A DNA stretch of 64,000 nt, from positions 1,736,001 through 1,800,000 of the forward strand of contig OZ244833.1 of the NCBI GenBank assembly GCA_965220535.1, in the 5' to 3' direction. Source of the DNA: HK1 sp965220535 (lineage in GTDB: Bacteria; Pseudomonadota; Gammaproteobacteria; HK1). The notes beneath the pieces were generated by a model. The model did no database searches and was not told where the DNA came from. It saw only the letters and a program-made list of their open reading frames with translations. Below are positions 63,847 to 64,000 of the stretch, in pieces; the stretch's first letter is position 1; every line of letters begins with the position of its first letter. Position numbers and translations under genes: made by a program.

Positions 63847-64000
63847 ATGCTTCGCTTTTTCGAGCCGAAATTCGCGGACAACTCCCATTGCCCGACAGAT
63901 ATGATTCTCTCGGGCAACGATCTGACATCGATGGTATCCCAACGGTCTGCAATCGGAGCGAGGGACATGAAAGAAAAACCCACCGAGGTTTTGCAAGAGC
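63847..64000 (+). CDS. Possible next gene of the operon, cut by the window end
   Basis: An ATG at 63847 opens 51 codons to the window edge (MLRFFEPKFADNSHCPTDMI...). It starts 27 bases after the GHKL ATPase stop, with AAGGAG near 63821, farther than usual from the ATG. Other frames here stop soon. It could be a fifth member of the cassette; too little is present to judge. Confidence 0.35.
   Translation, partial: MLRFFEPKFADNSHCPTDMILSGNDLTSMVSQRSAIGARDMKEKPTEVLQE

Noticed and set aside
1..64000. tRNA, rRNA or CRISPR arrays
   Set aside because: No cloverleaf with a GGTTCGA-type T loop, no rRNA cores and no regularly spaced short repeats were found on reading; the direct repeats present are tandem, not spaced by unique sequence.

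Overview
The window looks like a chromosomal segment of a GC-rich, sulfur-oxidising proteobacterium. The soxXYZAK genes, a reductase with an N-terminal 2Fe-2S domain, DsbB, a PCu(A)C copper chaperone and paired small c-type cytochromes fit a Chromatiales-like gammaproteobacterium best. That placement is inference; no rRNA or tRNA gene is visible to test it.

Layout. 0-14 kb: glycerol uptake and catabolism. A FAD-dependent glycerol-3-phosphate dehydrogenase (cut by the window edge) is divergent from the glycerol binding protein glpV; glpS, glpT, glpP, glpQ, glpU and glpK follow. Between glpV and glpS, on the opposite strand, lies about 5 kb of lower-GC DNA with a DNA adenine methylase, a PD-(D/E)XK nuclease and a frameshifted DUF262 remnant: a restriction-modification-like insertion. 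14-20 kb: a small membrane protein, a Sir2 deacylase, a creatininase-family amidohydrolase, three tandem repeats of about 240 bp, and dsbB flanked by two hairpin/T-tract terminators. 20-26 kb: one 1750-residue secreted protein built from about 13 Calx-beta-like repeats. 26-34 kb: soxXYZAK, a thioredoxin-like protein, two unknown small proteins, a BMP-family binding protein and a ferredoxin-reductase-like protein. 34-40 kb: a secreted Cys-rich protein, a thiolase/DUF35 pair, and a cassette of five very small co-directional genes. 40-48 kb: a branched-chain-amino-acid-type ABC transporter with its binding protein, a large alpha/beta hydrolase, and an AbiJ-like protein joined to it by an ATGA overlap. 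48-53 kb: a 2-hydroxyacid dehydrogenase, a copper chaperone, two cytochromes c, small membrane proteins and relic sequence. 53-64 kb: a tightly packed operon encoding an SbcD/YhaO-like nuclease, an SbcC/YhaN-like ATPase, a HEPN-SNF2 helicase and a sacsin/HSP90-type ATPase, with a further reading frame starting at the window edge.

The most interesting item is the four-gene 53-64 kb operon. It combines DNA-end processing, a helicase, a possible HEPN RNase and a GHKL ATPase, resembles a genome-defence or DNA-repair system, and I cannot match it to a named system. Together with the methylase/nuclease insertion and the AbiJ-like gene, the window carries three separate defence-type loci set among ordinary metabolic genes.
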